This document shows, in pieces, positions 1 to 6,695 of a stretch of DNA of 64,000 nucleotides; position 1 is the stretch's first letter; each line of letters begins with the position of its first letter. The notes under the pieces are model-generated. The model ran no database searches. It saw only the letters and a list, made by a program, of their open reading frames with translations, and had not been told where the DNA came from. The stretch is from a virus, in the IMG/VR virus record IMGVR_UViG_3300030102_006934, positions 90,713 through 154,712 of that record. One strand, given 5' to 3'. A program made the translations under genes and the position numbers.

Positions 1-81
1 AACTACTTTATTACATCTTTTAATAGAGACAGTAAGAAAGGTAAACGATATTTGGAACTACGTAGTGAATATGTTTTATAA
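1..81 (+). CDS. C-terminal end of a gene cut by the window edge
   Basis: An open frame enters from the left edge and ends at TAA 79-81, giving 26 residues (ending ELRSEYVL). It lies on the same strand as the following gene and stops 9 nt before the first copy of the repeated start cassette, so it is probably the previous member of the small-gene operon. Too little is visible to name a family. Confidence 0.5.
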   Translation, partial: NYFITSFNRDSKKGKRYLELRSEYVL

Positions 82-104
82 ACACAATATAAACCAAAAC
101 AAAA

Positions 105-401
105 ATGACTAAACAATATAATGTAAAGTATGAAGTAGGACAAGATGTCTATGTATTAAGAGATAAAAAGATAAGTAAAAATAGGGTATACAAGATTAGA
201 GTTACCGAACAACAACCTTATACTAAGGGTAATTCAGATGGAACTCTTACTGAAATGTCGGGTATTGAAATAGATTATCTTATAGAAACAAAAAGAGATT
301 TCATACATCCACATACAAAAAGCACCCAAAGTTCATACGATTGGTACAATGAAGAAGATGTCTTTACTAATAAGGATGAATTGATTGCACAAATTGTATA
401 A
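105..401 (+). CDS. Small hypothetical phage protein, possible SH3/KOW-like fold
   Basis: 98 residues, family not recognised. The N-terminal half (VGQDVYVLRDKKISKNRVYK) has the short alternating beta pattern of SH3/KOW-like domains. The C-terminal half is acidic. The start ATG is fixed by the start cassette at 91-108. It is the first complete member of a tightly packed run of seven plus-strand genes whose small size and host-like leaders suggest early takeover or regulatory functions. That role is inference from context. Confidence 0.75.
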   Translation: MTKQYNVKYEVGQDVYVLRDKKISKNRVYKIRVTEQQPYTKGNSDGTLTEMSGIEIDYLIETKRDFIHPHTKSTQSSYDWYNEEDVFTNKDELIAQIV

Positions 402-413
402 ACCAAAACAAAG

Positions 414-542
414 ATGAGAAGAATTGATATTGGATTAATACTTAAATTGGTTTTTCTTATTACCATTATATGGTTCTTGTTTTACATTGGAAAAGACAAA
501 AATGTGAATTACAAAGGCAAAGGTTATTATGAAACTAGATAA
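414..542 (+). CDS. Single-pass membrane micropeptide
   Basis: 42 residues, read directly from ATG 414 to TAA 540-542. Residues 6-25 (IGLILKLVFLITIIWFLFYI) form one hydrophobic segment after a basic N-terminus (MRRID), followed by a short polar tail ending YYETR. The start sits in a perfect start-cassette copy, and the stop abuts the next copy, which supports real translation despite the small size. Function unknown; it may sit in the inner membrane. Confidence 0.7.
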   Translation: MRRIDIGLILKLVFLITIIWFLFYIGKDKNVNYKGKGYYETR

Positions 543-554
543 ACCAAAACAAAG

Positions 555-797
555 ATGAGTAACAAAACAATAGCAATTATATACTTCAATCAATATGATG
601 GTAAGTATAATACTAAGTCTTATATGTATTTTGAAACTAAACTACATGCTGAAAGATACTTGATGGTAAACGGTTATCAGCCCGATGATATTTTTGAATG
701 GAAAAAGGATTACCTTTATTCAGCTAAAATCCATATGGAAACATTACATCTAGGTGATGGTGAGCATATTATTGATACTAAACAAAAACAAAGATGA
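555..797 (+). CDS. Small hypothetical protein
   Basis: 80 residues, no recognised family. It is rich in Tyr/Asp, with a plausible alpha/beta pattern (KTIAIIYFNQYDGKYNTKSY at the N-terminus). Its last codons (QKQR-stop) are the next copy of the start cassette, so it overlaps the following gene by 4 nt (ATGA), indicating translational coupling. Confidence 0.75.
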   Translation: MSNKTIAIIYFNQYDGKYNTKSYMYFETKLHAERYLMVNGYQPDDIFEWKKDYLYSAKIHMETLHLGDGEHIIDTKQKQR

Positions 798-1291
798 GTA
801 AAAAGAAATTCATAGAAAGAAGACCAAATTATTTTTCAGGGTTTGAAGATAGTGAGTATGAGGTAGACAACTTCAATCAAGTTTTAGAAATACCCTTCGT
901 AAAAAAGTTTTCAGAAGCCCCAAAATTTCATTCTTATGCGGTCTCTGTCAATATTAATGATGACTTACCTAGAGATGATGAGAATTACTATAAGATGGAA
1001 TTAATGGCTATGTATGATTGGGACGATGAATATAATGGTTGTAAACAATGGTGGGTAATAGGCCATCTTCCAGGATTTATTATGTATGAAACCAAATTAA
1101 AAGGATGGGAAGATATTAAAGCATCACACAAACCCAACTGTTGGAGTAGAAAATACAGCGGATGTAAAGACCTATTAGGTGTGGATAGAGATAAAGAAAC
1201 CAAAATGAAAGTATTAAAGGAACTTGGTTGGGAACGAGATGATATGGTAGGTATTGTCGGTCATTGTGATTGTGGATGGAAAAATAATTAA
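794..1291 (+). CDS. Hypothetical phage protein with Cys-rich C-terminus
   Basis: 165 residues. The N-terminal part is acidic. The middle is Trp/Tyr-rich (YDWDDEYNGCKQWWVIGHLP) and the C-terminus carries HCDCGWKNN, so the Cys/His residues could bind a metal, but there is no complete zinc-finger pattern. It overlaps the upstream gene by 4 nt, and a cassette begins at its stop codon. Family not recognised. Confidence 0.75.
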   Translation: MSKKKFIERRPNYFSGFEDSEYEVDNFNQVLEIPFVKKFSEAPKFHSYAVSVNINDDLPRDDENYYKMELMAMYDWDDEYNGCKQWWVIGHLPGFIMYETKLKGWEDIKASHKPNCWSRKYSGCKDLLGVDRDKETKMKVLKELGWERDDMVGIVGHCDCGWKNN

Positions 1292-1303
1292 ACCAAAACA
1301 AAG

Positions 1304-1456
1304 ATGAGAGAAGTAAATTACAAATGGGTTCCTAAAAAGGGATGGGTGGTTGAATCTGAAGATGAAACACTAAAAATGGTGGTGGAAGAAACACTAAAAG
1401 AAGTTGATAGAACAATAAATTTTCAAGAATACTTAAACCAAAACAAAAATGAGTAA
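1304..1456 (+). CDS. Small acidic hypothetical protein
   Basis: 50 residues read from ATG 1304 (in cassette 1290-1307) to TAA 1454-1456. It begins MREVNYKWVPKKGWVVESED. The last residues (LNQNKNE) are encoded by the next cassette, so its end overlaps the following start (ATG 1449) by 8 nt. The overlap and the cassette at both ends support it as a genuine coupled gene. Confidence 0.65.
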   Translation: MREVNYKWVPKKGWVVESEDETLKMVVEETLKEVDRTINFQEYLNQNKNE

Positions 1457-1619
1457 AGAAGAAAAAAGATTTGAGTTATGGGTTAATAAATTCAGAAATG
1501 AATTAGCAGAAGGTCAAATAGAAGTTTTACAAGATAGTTTATCTAATTTTGAATGGCCTGATGAATATAAAGAAATACTTCAGGATAGGATAAAGGAACT
1601 TAAACCAAAACAAAGATGA
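1449..1619 (+). CDS. Small hypothetical protein
   Basis: 56 residues from ATG 1449 to TGA 1617-1619. It is mostly charged and predicted helical (KEEKRFELWVNKFRNELAEG). The C-terminal KPKQR is a translated start cassette. It overlaps both neighbours (8 nt upstream, 4 nt downstream). Function unknown. Confidence 0.65.
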   Translation: MSKEEKRFELWVNKFRNELAEGQIEVLQDSLSNFEWPDEYKEILQDRIKELKPKQR

Positions 1620-1975
1620 GTAAGAAAAAGAAAGAAAATAAAAAGATTAGGGATAAGAATACTACGACTCTAAAAGAAATGGAAGAAAATGGTATTGTCC
1701 CAGAGAACTTTCATTTATACGATAGTGTTGACATGAAAGAATATAATAACCAATTTGACGGTTATAAGGAATGGGAAGAAAAACAAAACCGAAAAACAAA
1801 GATAAGTAAAAAAGAATTAGATAAAGCATACGATAAGATAGTAGAAGACCTAAGAGGTAATCTAACATCAGAAGAATATAAAGAACTAATCACCCTTGAG
1901 CTTGCCCTAAGTCAAGGGTATGATGTTAATGGCGATGAAGAAAGATATAAAGAATTAAGTAATAAACGAAATTAA
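1616..1975 (+). CDS. Highly charged hypothetical protein
   Basis: 119 residues, Lys/Glu-rich and probably helical to coiled-coil. The N-terminus is strongly basic (MSKKKKENKKIRDKN) and the rest acidic. It is the last gene of the cassette-linked operon: a degraded cassette follows the stop, then a host-type promoter starts a new unit. No family recognised. Confidence 0.75.
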   Translation: MSKKKKENKKIRDKNTTTLKEMEENGIVPENFHLYDSVDMKEYNNQFDGYKEWEEKQNRKTKISKKELDKAYDKIVEDLRGNLTSEEYKELITLELALSQGYDVNGDEERYKELSNKRN

Positions 1976-1987
1976 ACCAAAATAAAT

Positions 1988-2018
1988 TTGGCCAACCAAA
2001 ATAAAAGCTGTATGTTTA
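1988..2018 (+). promoter_or_regulatory. Host-type (Bacteroidota) promoter TTG-N20-TATGTTTA
   Basis: TTTG ends at 1990 and TATGTTTA spans 2011-2018, with 20 nt between. The block downstream (TATTAACTATTTAAAACAGTA) is nearly identical to that at the second promoter at 6106-6136, and both share TTTGGCCA at the -33 box. This fits the Bacteroidota primary-sigma consensus (TTTG ... TAnnTTTG). Confidence 0.75.
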
Positions 2019-2042
2019 TATTAACTATTTAAAACAGTAAAG

Positions 2043-2219
2043 ATGAATAAAGAAGAACATAAAAAAATTTTAGTTGAGACTATCATTGATTTTATTGAAA
2101 AAGGCACTCAAAACTTAACAGAGACTTTTGGTATGGTTGAAGATGAGTATGAAAAAGAAGATATTTTAAATGTCTTAAATGAAGTAAATCAATCTTTTAA
2201 AAATTCAACCAGAACATAA
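2043..2219 (+). CDS. Small acidic helical hypothetical protein
   Basis: 58 residues from ATG 2043 to TAA 2217-2219, mostly Glu/Lys/Ile helical sequence. It is the first gene after the host-type promoter at 1988-2018 and sits 1 nt upstream of the next gene's ATG, so the two are likely co-transcribed. Function unknown. Confidence 0.6.
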   Translation: MNKEEHKKILVETIIDFIEKGTQNLTETFGMVEDEYEKEDILNVLNEVNQSFKNSTRT

Positions 2220-2220
2220 A

Positions 2221-2433
2221 ATGGCTGAAAGCAATTCAAAATCAGGTGGAATCGGACTAGGAGGAGGAATATTCCTAGTATTTTTATTTTTAAAATTAGC
2301 TGGAATAGGCCAAGTAGCAAACTGGTCTTGGTGGTGGGTAACAAGTCCACTATGGATAACTCTTCTTCTTGCATTAACAGTGCTTGCTGTAGCAGGAATT
2401 ATAGCAATAATCGTATTATACAGGGACAGATAG
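2221..2433 (+). CDS. Small membrane protein with two transmembrane segments
   Basis: 70 residues. After a polar Gly/Ser N-terminus there are two hydrophobic stretches (about residues 12-33 and 41-66), separated by a Trp-rich turn (NWSWWW). The short charged tail is RDR. The size and topology resemble phage holin-like or inner-membrane proteins, but nothing specific identifies a holin. It follows the 58-residue gene directly. Confidence 0.7.
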   Translation: MAESNSKSGGIGLGGGIFLVFLFLKLAGIGQVANWSWWWVTSPLWITLLLALTVLAVAGIIAIIVLYRDR

Positions 2434-2442
2434 AATAAATAA

Positions 2443-2466
2443 CTTATAGAGATATAGGGGGTTTTT
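2443..2466 (+). terminator. Weak hairpin-T terminator
   Basis: A short stem with a GAGA loop (CTTATA-GAGA-TATAGG, with G-U pairs) is followed by a T-run after a few G residues. It is very similar to the stronger element at 3222-3246 (both followed by ATGCC), so it seems to be a duplicated end-of-transcript element. Confidence 0.45.
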
Positions 2467-2478
2467 TATGCCAAGATA

Positions 2479-2486
2479 ATATTTAT
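2479..2486 (+). promoter_or_regulatory. ATATTTAT late-type promoter motif
   Basis: ATATTTAT ends 4 nt before the GTG start at 2491. It is the same motif and spacing found before many structural and tagged genes in the window. Confidence 0.55.
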
Positions 2487-2490
2487 TAGT

Positions 2491-2760
2491 GTGGAAAATC
2501 TTATTAGAAAAATCATAAGGGAAGAAATGGATGGCTTTGATTGGGCTAGAGATATAGCCAAACCATTTATTATTACTACAACTGATACAAACAATAGATA
2601 TTGGGTGTCTAAAGGAAGACCAATAAAGGTTGGAGATTTTGTTGTTTATAAAACCGCTTCAGGTATATGGAGAGAATATGGTATAATGAATCCAGAGAAA
2701 GTAGATGATGCTAATAATTATGAGGGTTATTATAGTGTTATAGATAAAATATTAGATTAA
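2491..2760 (+). CDS. Tagged internal-head-protein candidate (89 aa)
   Basis: 89 residues with a GTG start chosen because ATATTTAT lies 4 nt upstream. The N-terminus MENLIRKIIREE-MDGFDWARDI is the shared tag: a basic amphipathic helix, an I-R-E cleavage-like site, then the FDW motif. The remaining ~75 residues form one compact module with an SH3-like pattern (RPIKVGDFVVYKTASGIWRE). By analogy with T4 internal proteins I infer capsid targeting and N-terminal trimming by the prohead protease. Confidence 0.7.
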   Translation: MENLIRKIIREEMDGFDWARDIAKPFIITTTDTNNRYWVSKGRPIKVGDFVVYKTASGIWREYGIMNPEKVDDANNYEGYYSVIDKILD

Positions 2761-2805
2761 TAACCACTTCGTTAACCAATATTACCCCATAGAGATATAA
2801 GGACC

Positions 2806-2813
2806 ATATTTAT
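2806..2813 (+). promoter_or_regulatory. ATATTTAT late-type promoter motif
   Basis: ATATTTAT ends 5 nt before ATG 2819. Confidence 0.55.
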
Positions 2814-2818
2814 AATAT

Positions 2819-3211
2819 ATGAATATCAGAAAAATCATAAGAGAAGAAATAGTTTTATTAAAAGAAGATTTAGAAACTTATAGTCTAATGGGATATAAGA
2901 AATTACCCAATGAAGAAAAAAAGATAATAGACCAAATAGTAGATAAACTAATAAGTAAAACTAAATTATATAAAAGAAAGGGAGAGATTAAATTCCCTTT
3001 TTATAGTGAACCTATGAGATGGGATTTGAACTATTGGAAGAGATATGGCTTTGGTCAGTCATTCTTTAATTTTATAGACAGTTATCTGGAAGATAATAAT
3101 ATAGAATTTAAAAGTCCTATATTAAATAACATGGTGAATTTAAACTTTATGGGCCCAAGACAATTAACACCCCATGAGATGGTAAAGTATATATATCTAA
3201 ACAAAATATAA
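2819..3211 (+). CDS. Tagged internal-head-protein candidate (130 aa)
   Basis: 130 residues. It begins MNIRKIIREEIVLLKEDLET: the shared basic tag with two candidate sites (I-R-E and L-K-E) but no FDW motif. The body is basic and Tyr/Phe-rich with no recognised domain. A late-type promoter motif sits just upstream and a strong terminator follows at 3222-3246, so it is probably transcribed alone. Confidence 0.7.
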   Translation: MNIRKIIREEIVLLKEDLETYSLMGYKKLPNEEKKIIDQIVDKLISKTKLYKRKGEIKFPFYSEPMRWDLNYWKRYGFGQSFFNFIDSYLEDNNIEFKSPILNNMVNLNFMGPRQLTPHEMVKYIYLNKI

Positions 3212-3221
3212 TATTTAAATC

Positions 3222-3246
3222 CCTTATAGAAATATAAGGTTTTTTT
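3222..3246 (+). terminator. Rho-independent terminator
   Basis: Perfect 7-bp stem CCTTATA/TATAAGG closed by a GAAA tetraloop and followed by seven T residues. Confidence 0.85.
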
Positions 3247-3305
3247 ATGCCTTCTATAAGAAGAATAGAACGTCTCTCCGGACATATAAACCCATAGGGT
3301 ATACA

Positions 3306-3598
3306 AGTATATATAAATTAATTTAAATGTCCTTATAACCCCCGAAAAACGCCTACCTTAATTTAACGTTTATGTGGATGTTGTGTCTGGGGGTAGTAAA
3401 GAAAAGCATTGCCTAAGTGTATTATTGTGGGAAAGAGTGGTAAAAGGTGGTCATTTTACGCTAACATTTTATTTAGGAGTCAGAGCTCTCCGTTTAGTCC
3501 TCTCAAAAAATCCTTAAAATTTGTTAAAAAATACCACTTTCAGAATTCACAGAGTTAATTTACCACTGTTAGAAAGCCGTACCATAATTATACCACTG
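3306..3598. other. Non-coding stretch with repeated ACCACTGTTAGA boxes
   Basis: No convincing gene is seen over about 290 nt between converging units. It contains three related boxes, one degenerate (TACCACTTTCAGA) near 3531 and two identical (TACCACTGTTAGA) near 3560 and 3590, plus a possible long-range CCCCC/GGGGG pairing (3340s with 3390s). The boxes could be iteron-like protein-binding sites. That is only a suggestion. Confidence 0.4.
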
Positions 3599-4057
3599 TT
3601 AGATGGGCCTCAAAGTATTTTTCAACCACTTCGAAGGCATCTTTTTAGGTGGGGGTTTTTTATAACCATACCTATCAAAATAATAGCCTTTAGGTGGACT
3701 CCTTCTGAGTGGGGGTTTTCTATAATCACCACTAGATTTAAAATTAGATGCCACCAGTTTAGGCCTAACCTCATCAAATTTAAATTCTTTAATTTTCATC
3801 TTAGGTTTAATATCACCAACAAGAACTATCTCCAATACTTTTGTGAACACCTCTACTGAGGGGTACTTATGATTTAAGGTATCATGATATCTAGATATAG
3901 TATATAAGTCTGCCTCTCTAAATTTTTCATTAAGAAAATGAAGTTTACGCCATGAGGGTCTATCGAATTTAATCTGAAGAGATTGATTACTAGAACTAGA
4001 CTCACCATAACATGTTACATGCCTAGCTATCTCAAGAAGTTTATGTCCTCTATACAT
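3599..4057 (-). CDS. Hypothetical protein with Pro/Lys-rich tail
   Basis: 152 residues. Residues 1-100 look globular. Residues ~105-150 are Pro/Lys/Arg/Tyr-rich (PPLRRSPPKGYYFDRYGYKK) and probably disordered and nucleic-acid-binding. It starts 2 nt after the stop of the upstream 79-residue gene, so the two form a minus-strand operon driven by the promoter at 4304-4334. No family recognised. Confidence 0.7.
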   Translation of the reverse strand: MYRGHKLLEIARHVTCYGESSSSNQSLQIKFDRPSWRKLHFLNEKFREADLYTISRYHDTLNHKYPSVEVFTKVLEIVLVGDIKPKMKIKEFKFDEVRPKLVASNFKSSGDYRKPPLRRSPPKGYYFDRYGYKKPPPKKMPSKWLKNTLRPI

Positions 4058-4059
4058 AA

Positions 4060-4299
4060 TTAAACAAATTTAAAACTACCCTTATTATACTTTTTAACTA
4101 GACTAACAGTTGGTTCTTCACAAACCTCATCAATCATGTCCTTACAAATATCATCCAAAATCTGTTCATAATATTCATAATCATAATCATCATTAGACCA
4201 AAACCTTTTGATTGCTCCGTATGATGAATTCAGTGCATTCGCTAATACATTACTTTGTAACGCCAACCTTAATCTTCTTTCTTCTGCCGTTTCCCCCAT
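4060..4299 (-). CDS. Small acidic hypothetical protein
   Basis: 79 residues. The N-terminal part is helical and charged (MGETAEERRLRLALQSNVL), followed by an acidic stretch (SNDDYDYEYYEQILDD). It is the first gene of a two-gene minus-strand operon, with a textbook host-type promoter whose -7 box ends 4 nt before the ATG. Function unknown; the promoter class suggests early expression. Confidence 0.7.
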   Translation of the reverse strand: MGETAEERRLRLALQSNVLANALNSSYGAIKRFWSNDDYDYEYYEQILDDICKDMIDEVCEEPTVSLVKKYNKGSFKFV

Positions 4300-4303
4300 A
4301 TAA

Positions 4304-4334
4304 CAAATATAAGAATAATACTTTAGATAAACAA
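4304..4334 (-). promoter_or_regulatory. Host-type promoter TTG-N20-TATATTTG
   Basis: On the minus strand TTG (4334-4332), 20 nt, TATATTTG (4311-4304), then 4 nt (TTAT) to the ATG. A transcript starting at the usual distance would be leaderless. Confidence 0.8.
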
Positions 4335-4345
4335 ATTATTGAGCA

Positions 4346-4380
4346 TAAAAAAACCTCCCTAAGATTAATCCTAGAGAGGT
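4346..4380 (-). terminator. Rho-independent terminator
   Basis: On the minus strand, ACCTCTCTA pairs with TAGGGAGGT (one G-U) around a short loop, followed by a run of seven T. It lies just downstream of the 60-residue minus-strand gene. Confidence 0.8.
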
Positions 4381-4408
4381 CTTATTTAAAACAGTCGTAA
4401 GTTAATAC

Positions 4409-4591
4409 TTACGCTTTTTCACCCAACCATTTCACTACTGAGTTCAATCCATAAATCTCTTGGATTTTTTGGACAAATCTTTTAGGGTTTTTTCTAATGT
4501 ACGTCAAACTCTGAGTTGGTACGTTGGTTGATGCTGGTCCGAACAAAGACTTAAGCTCTTGTTCTCTTGTTGATTTTACACTTTGTGCCAT
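4409..4591 (-). CDS. Small basic hypothetical protein
   Basis: 60 residues, MAQSVKSTREQELKSLFGPA at the N-terminus and a Lys/Arg-rich middle. It could be a small structural or nucleic-acid-binding protein; no family recognised. It is monocistronic: a host-type promoter at 4632-4662 and a strong terminator at 4346-4380 flank it. Confidence 0.7.
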   Translation of the reverse strand: MAQSVKSTREQELKSLFGPASTNVPTQSLTYIRKNPKRFVQKIQEIYGLNSVVKWLGEKA

Positions 4592-4631
4592 TTTACTAAA
4601 TTTTTAAAACTTTATTATTTCATTAACATTA

Positions 4632-4662
4632 TAAGTATAGGTATTATATTCTTAGCAGACAA
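4632..4662 (-). promoter_or_regulatory. Host-type promoter TTG-N20-TATACTTA
   Basis: Minus strand TTG (4662-4660), 20 nt, TATACTTA (4639-4632), then about 40 nt of A-rich leader to the ATG at 4591. Confidence 0.7.
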
Positions 4663-4668
4663 GCCTTT

Positions 4669-4953
4669 TTAAAAAGTTTTTGGCGGTTTTGTTTTAAAGT
4701 GTGGGCTGGGATTTAATTGGTCGTGTAGTTTATACTTCTCACAGATGGTTCCCCAATACTCGGTCCCTTCTTTTGTAATAGCCCAATCAAAAGAAGATTC
4801 AATAAAGTCACAGAAGTTATGATACTTAATAGCAAACAAAATACTAGCAGGAATGTGCAATCCCAGCTGCTGGGAATGTTTAATAACATTACGCATCCAT
4901 CGCCGTTGTTCTAGTTCAGACATTGCTTTATAACATTCTTCTCCACTTATCAT
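4669..4953 (-). CDS. Hypothetical protein
   Basis: 94 residues with several Trp/His/Cys and a basic, Pro-rich tail (HFKTKPPKTF). It has a mostly helical globular pattern (EECYKAMSELEQRRWMRNVI) and no recognised family. TATATTTA lies 5 nt before the ATG, but I see no clear -33 box, so regulation is uncertain. Confidence 0.65.
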   Translation of the reverse strand: MISGEECYKAMSELEQRRWMRNVIKHSQQLGLHIPASILFAIKYHNFCDFIESSFDWAITKEGTEYWGTICEKYKLHDQLNPSPHFKTKPPKTF

Positions 4954-5142
4954 AGCCTTAAATATAATAAAGAAAAATGAAAAATAACTTGTTTATATGA
5001 AAAAAATTTTTTATCTTTATAGGGTCATTAGCTAAGACGCACAGGTATAGACTCCAGCATACCACCTGCCTTATAAAAAAAATAAAGCAACAGACTAGAG
5101 CATCAACACTAAGATACTAATAATATTTTATATGGCAATAGG

Positions 5143-5150
5143 ATATTTAT
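5143..5150 (+). promoter_or_regulatory. ATATTTAT late-type promoter motif
   Basis: ATATTTAT ends 6 nt before ATG 5157. No TTG is found at the -33 distance. Confidence 0.6.
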
Positions 5151-5156
5151 AAAAAG

Positions 5157-5537
5157 ATGCGTAAATTAATAAAAAAGATATTAAAAGAGAATGAATGGGA
5201 CTGGGTTAAAAAAACGAAAATCTCAATTCCCTTTGACTATGTTGAAATAGGCACTGCGTATACAATAGATTTTATGGATCCCATGAGATTTATTAAGGAG
5301 ACAGAAAAATGTGGTGTTGCTAATGCAGAAGATATAGCATATAAGACTTATTATGCAATACCTAGGGAAAGAGCTTATCTTGAATCTGGAGCCCTGTACT
5401 GTGGAGATGGTAATACAGAACATTTTAAAGGCAGTAAAACTTCTTTGTCACTAAGCTTTTATGACAATCAAAATAAATTAATACATTCATACTACTGGAT
5501 AGCCGAAGAAGAAGGGGTAGAACTAAGACCTTATTAA
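5157..5537 (+). CDS. Tagged internal-head-protein candidate (126 aa)
   Basis: 126 residues. It starts MRKLIKKILKE-NEWDWVKKTK: shared basic tag, L-K-E boundary, then the WDWVKK variant of the FDWV motif. The remaining ~110 residues form one module of the size seen in the large polyproteins. No known domain. Late-type promoter motif immediately upstream. I infer packaging into the head with N-terminal trimming. Confidence 0.7.
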   Translation: MRKLIKKILKENEWDWVKKTKISIPFDYVEIGTAYTIDFMDPMRFIKETEKCGVANAEDIAYKTYYAIPRERAYLESGALYCGDGNTEHFKGSKTSLSLSFYDNQNKLIHSYYWIAEEEGVELRPY

Positions 5538-5638
5538 AAAAAAAGCAGGAGCAATGCTTCGGTCCTTCCATCCAATCTATAATACAAAGATACGAATAAT
5601 TTTTGACATGGCCAAATAATTCTTAAACTTTTTACCTG

Positions 5639-5669
5639 TTGTCTCTGTAAAATAAATTTACTATAGTTA
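5639..5669 (+). promoter_or_regulatory. Host-type promoter TTG-N20-TATAGTTA
   Basis: TTG 5639-5641, 20 nt, TATAGTTA 5662-5669, then 4 nt (TTGT) to ATG 5674: the same spacing and 4-nt leader as the minus-strand host-type promoters. Confidence 0.65.
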
Positions 5670-5673
5670 TTGT

Positions 5674-6096
5674 ATGAATGAATTAGAATTAATGTTAGTC
5701 TGCAGTATAATAGTAGGTGCCTTTTACTTGGGAGTATACTTAAGCCATAAACGGTCTATAAAGAGAATTAAAGAAAAGTTATCCCAACCAACAATTGATT
5801 TGGACGAGGGACTTACAGGAGACACAATTCCTGTAATCTCCGTTGTTGTAAATGCAAGACCATTCCAAATACCCATAGAGAAAAAGGAAGACTTTATTCC
5901 CAAGAAAAGAATGAGAGCACATAAACTAGAGAAAATGGGCCCATTAACTAAGTCTGGTAGACCTGATATGAGGTATAGTGTTAACAGAGGTGATAGAGGC
6001 AACATAGCAGATGGTTTCATGGAAGATGAAGAATATGTCGGTGCTCCTTTCTGTAATGATTGTTATGACACCACTGATTATGAATTCCCATTTTAA
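5674..6096 (+). CDS. Membrane-anchored hypothetical protein
   Basis: 140 residues. One N-terminal transmembrane segment (about residues 5-24, LMLVCSIIVGAFYLGVYL) is followed by a basic stop-transfer (SHKRSIKRIKEK) and a soluble domain ending in an acidic, Cys/Tyr-rich tail. Topology suggests an inner-membrane anchor with a cytoplasmic domain. No family recognised. Confidence 0.7.
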   Translation: MNELELMLVCSIIVGAFYLGVYLSHKRSIKRIKEKLSQPTIDLDEGLTGDTIPVISVVVNARPFQIPIEKKEDFIPKKRMRAHKLEKMGPLTKSGRPDMRYSVNRGDRGNIADGFMEDEEYVGAPFCNDCYDTTDYEFPF

Positions 6097-6105
6097 GCAT
6101 TTTAT

Positions 6106-6136
6106 TTGGCCATCTATAATAAAATCCGTATATTTG
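6106..6136 (+). promoter_or_regulatory. Host-type promoter TTTG-N20-TATATTTG
   Basis: TTTG ends at 6108, 20 nt follow, and a perfect TATATTTG spans 6129-6136. The downstream leader TATTAACTATTTAAAACAGTA also occurs at the 2043 gene, a duplicated promoter-leader cassette. Confidence 0.85.
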
Positions 6137-6163
6137 TATTAACTATTTAAAACAGTATTATAC

Positions 6164-6694
6164 ATGGCAGGATTTAAAGATATCGATGAGGTTGAAGCAT
6201 ACGCGAAGGAACTATTACATAGAGAATATAGAATAGAGGCTAATGGAAAGGTTCACTGGTTAACACCTAGTAAAATAGGCTATCGTTTTAAGTTTGATAA
6301 TGCTAAGAGACGTTTTGGCCAATGTTCTTATAGAGATAAAAGAATAAGTCTATCAAAGCCACTGTGTGAGTATAACCTAAATAACTTTTTTCAGATTAAT
6401 GATACCATACTACATGAGATAGCACACGCACTGTCTTATAAGATACATGGTAGAAGGGGGATGGGCCATTGTAAGAGATGGGTTCATGTGGCCAAATCTA
6501 TTGGATGTAATGGTATTAGATGCTATGATAGTACTCAGGTTAATAATATAGAACATAAGTATACTTTGGTCTGTGATACATGTGGTGGTGAGAATCCAAG
6601 ACATAGAAGACCTAGACAAGATTATTCATGTGCTAAGTGTGAACCTAAGAAGTTTGATGAGAGATACCTATTAAGAGTAGTACAAAATTTTTAA
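6164..6694 (+). CDS. SprT-like zinc metallopeptidase
   Basis: 176 residues. The HExxH motif is at 84-88 (HEIAH), with a third likely ligand His102 in RRGMGHCKRW. A C-terminal zinc ribbon follows: CDTC (137-140) and CAKC (156-159). This order (HExxH, GHG-like His, zinc ribbon) is that of SprT-family proteins, which in cells cut DNA-protein crosslinks. It is slightly longer than bacterial SprT but complete. Expressed from a perfect host-type promoter, it may act early, for example in clearing proteins from DNA. The substrate is unknown. Confidence 0.85.
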   Translation: MAGFKDIDEVEAYAKELLHREYRIEANGKVHWLTPSKIGYRFKFDNAKRRFGQCSYRDKRISLSKPLCEYNLNNFFQINDTILHEIAHALSYKIHGRRGMGHCKRWVHVAKSIGCNGIRCYDSTQVNNIEHKYTLVCDTCGGENPRHRRPRQDYSCAKCEPKKFDERYLLRVVQNF

Positions 6695-6695
6695 G

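Larger units (their letters stand above)
91..1619 (+). repeat. Dispersed gene-junction cassette AAACCAAAACAAAGATGA (7 copies)
   Basis: An 18-nt sequence AAACCAAAACAAA(G/A)ATGA recurs at 91-108, 400-417, 541-558, 780-797, 1290-1307, 1435-1452 and 1602-1619, with a degenerate partial copy after 1974. Each copy carries the ATG of the next gene at a fixed place, and the upstream stop codon lies in or just before it. In some genes the cassette is translated as the last codons of the upstream protein (KPKQR-stop at 1602-1619, QKQR-stop at 780-797). It contains no Shine-Dalgarno. An A-rich leader is the usual Bacteroidota start context, so I read it as a duplicated translation-initiation unit. Confidence 0.85.

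Noticed and set aside
3521-3859. 112-residue plus-strand open frame
   Set aside because: Overlaps the minus-strand gene 3599-4057 and the repeated boxes; no promoter or plausible protein composition.
5030-5075. tRNA-like start (GGGTCATTAGCTAAGACGCAC) before the 5157 gene
   Set aside because: No matching acceptor stem, D-stem or TTCGA-type T-arm; only a CAGGTAT/ATACC pairing is visible.
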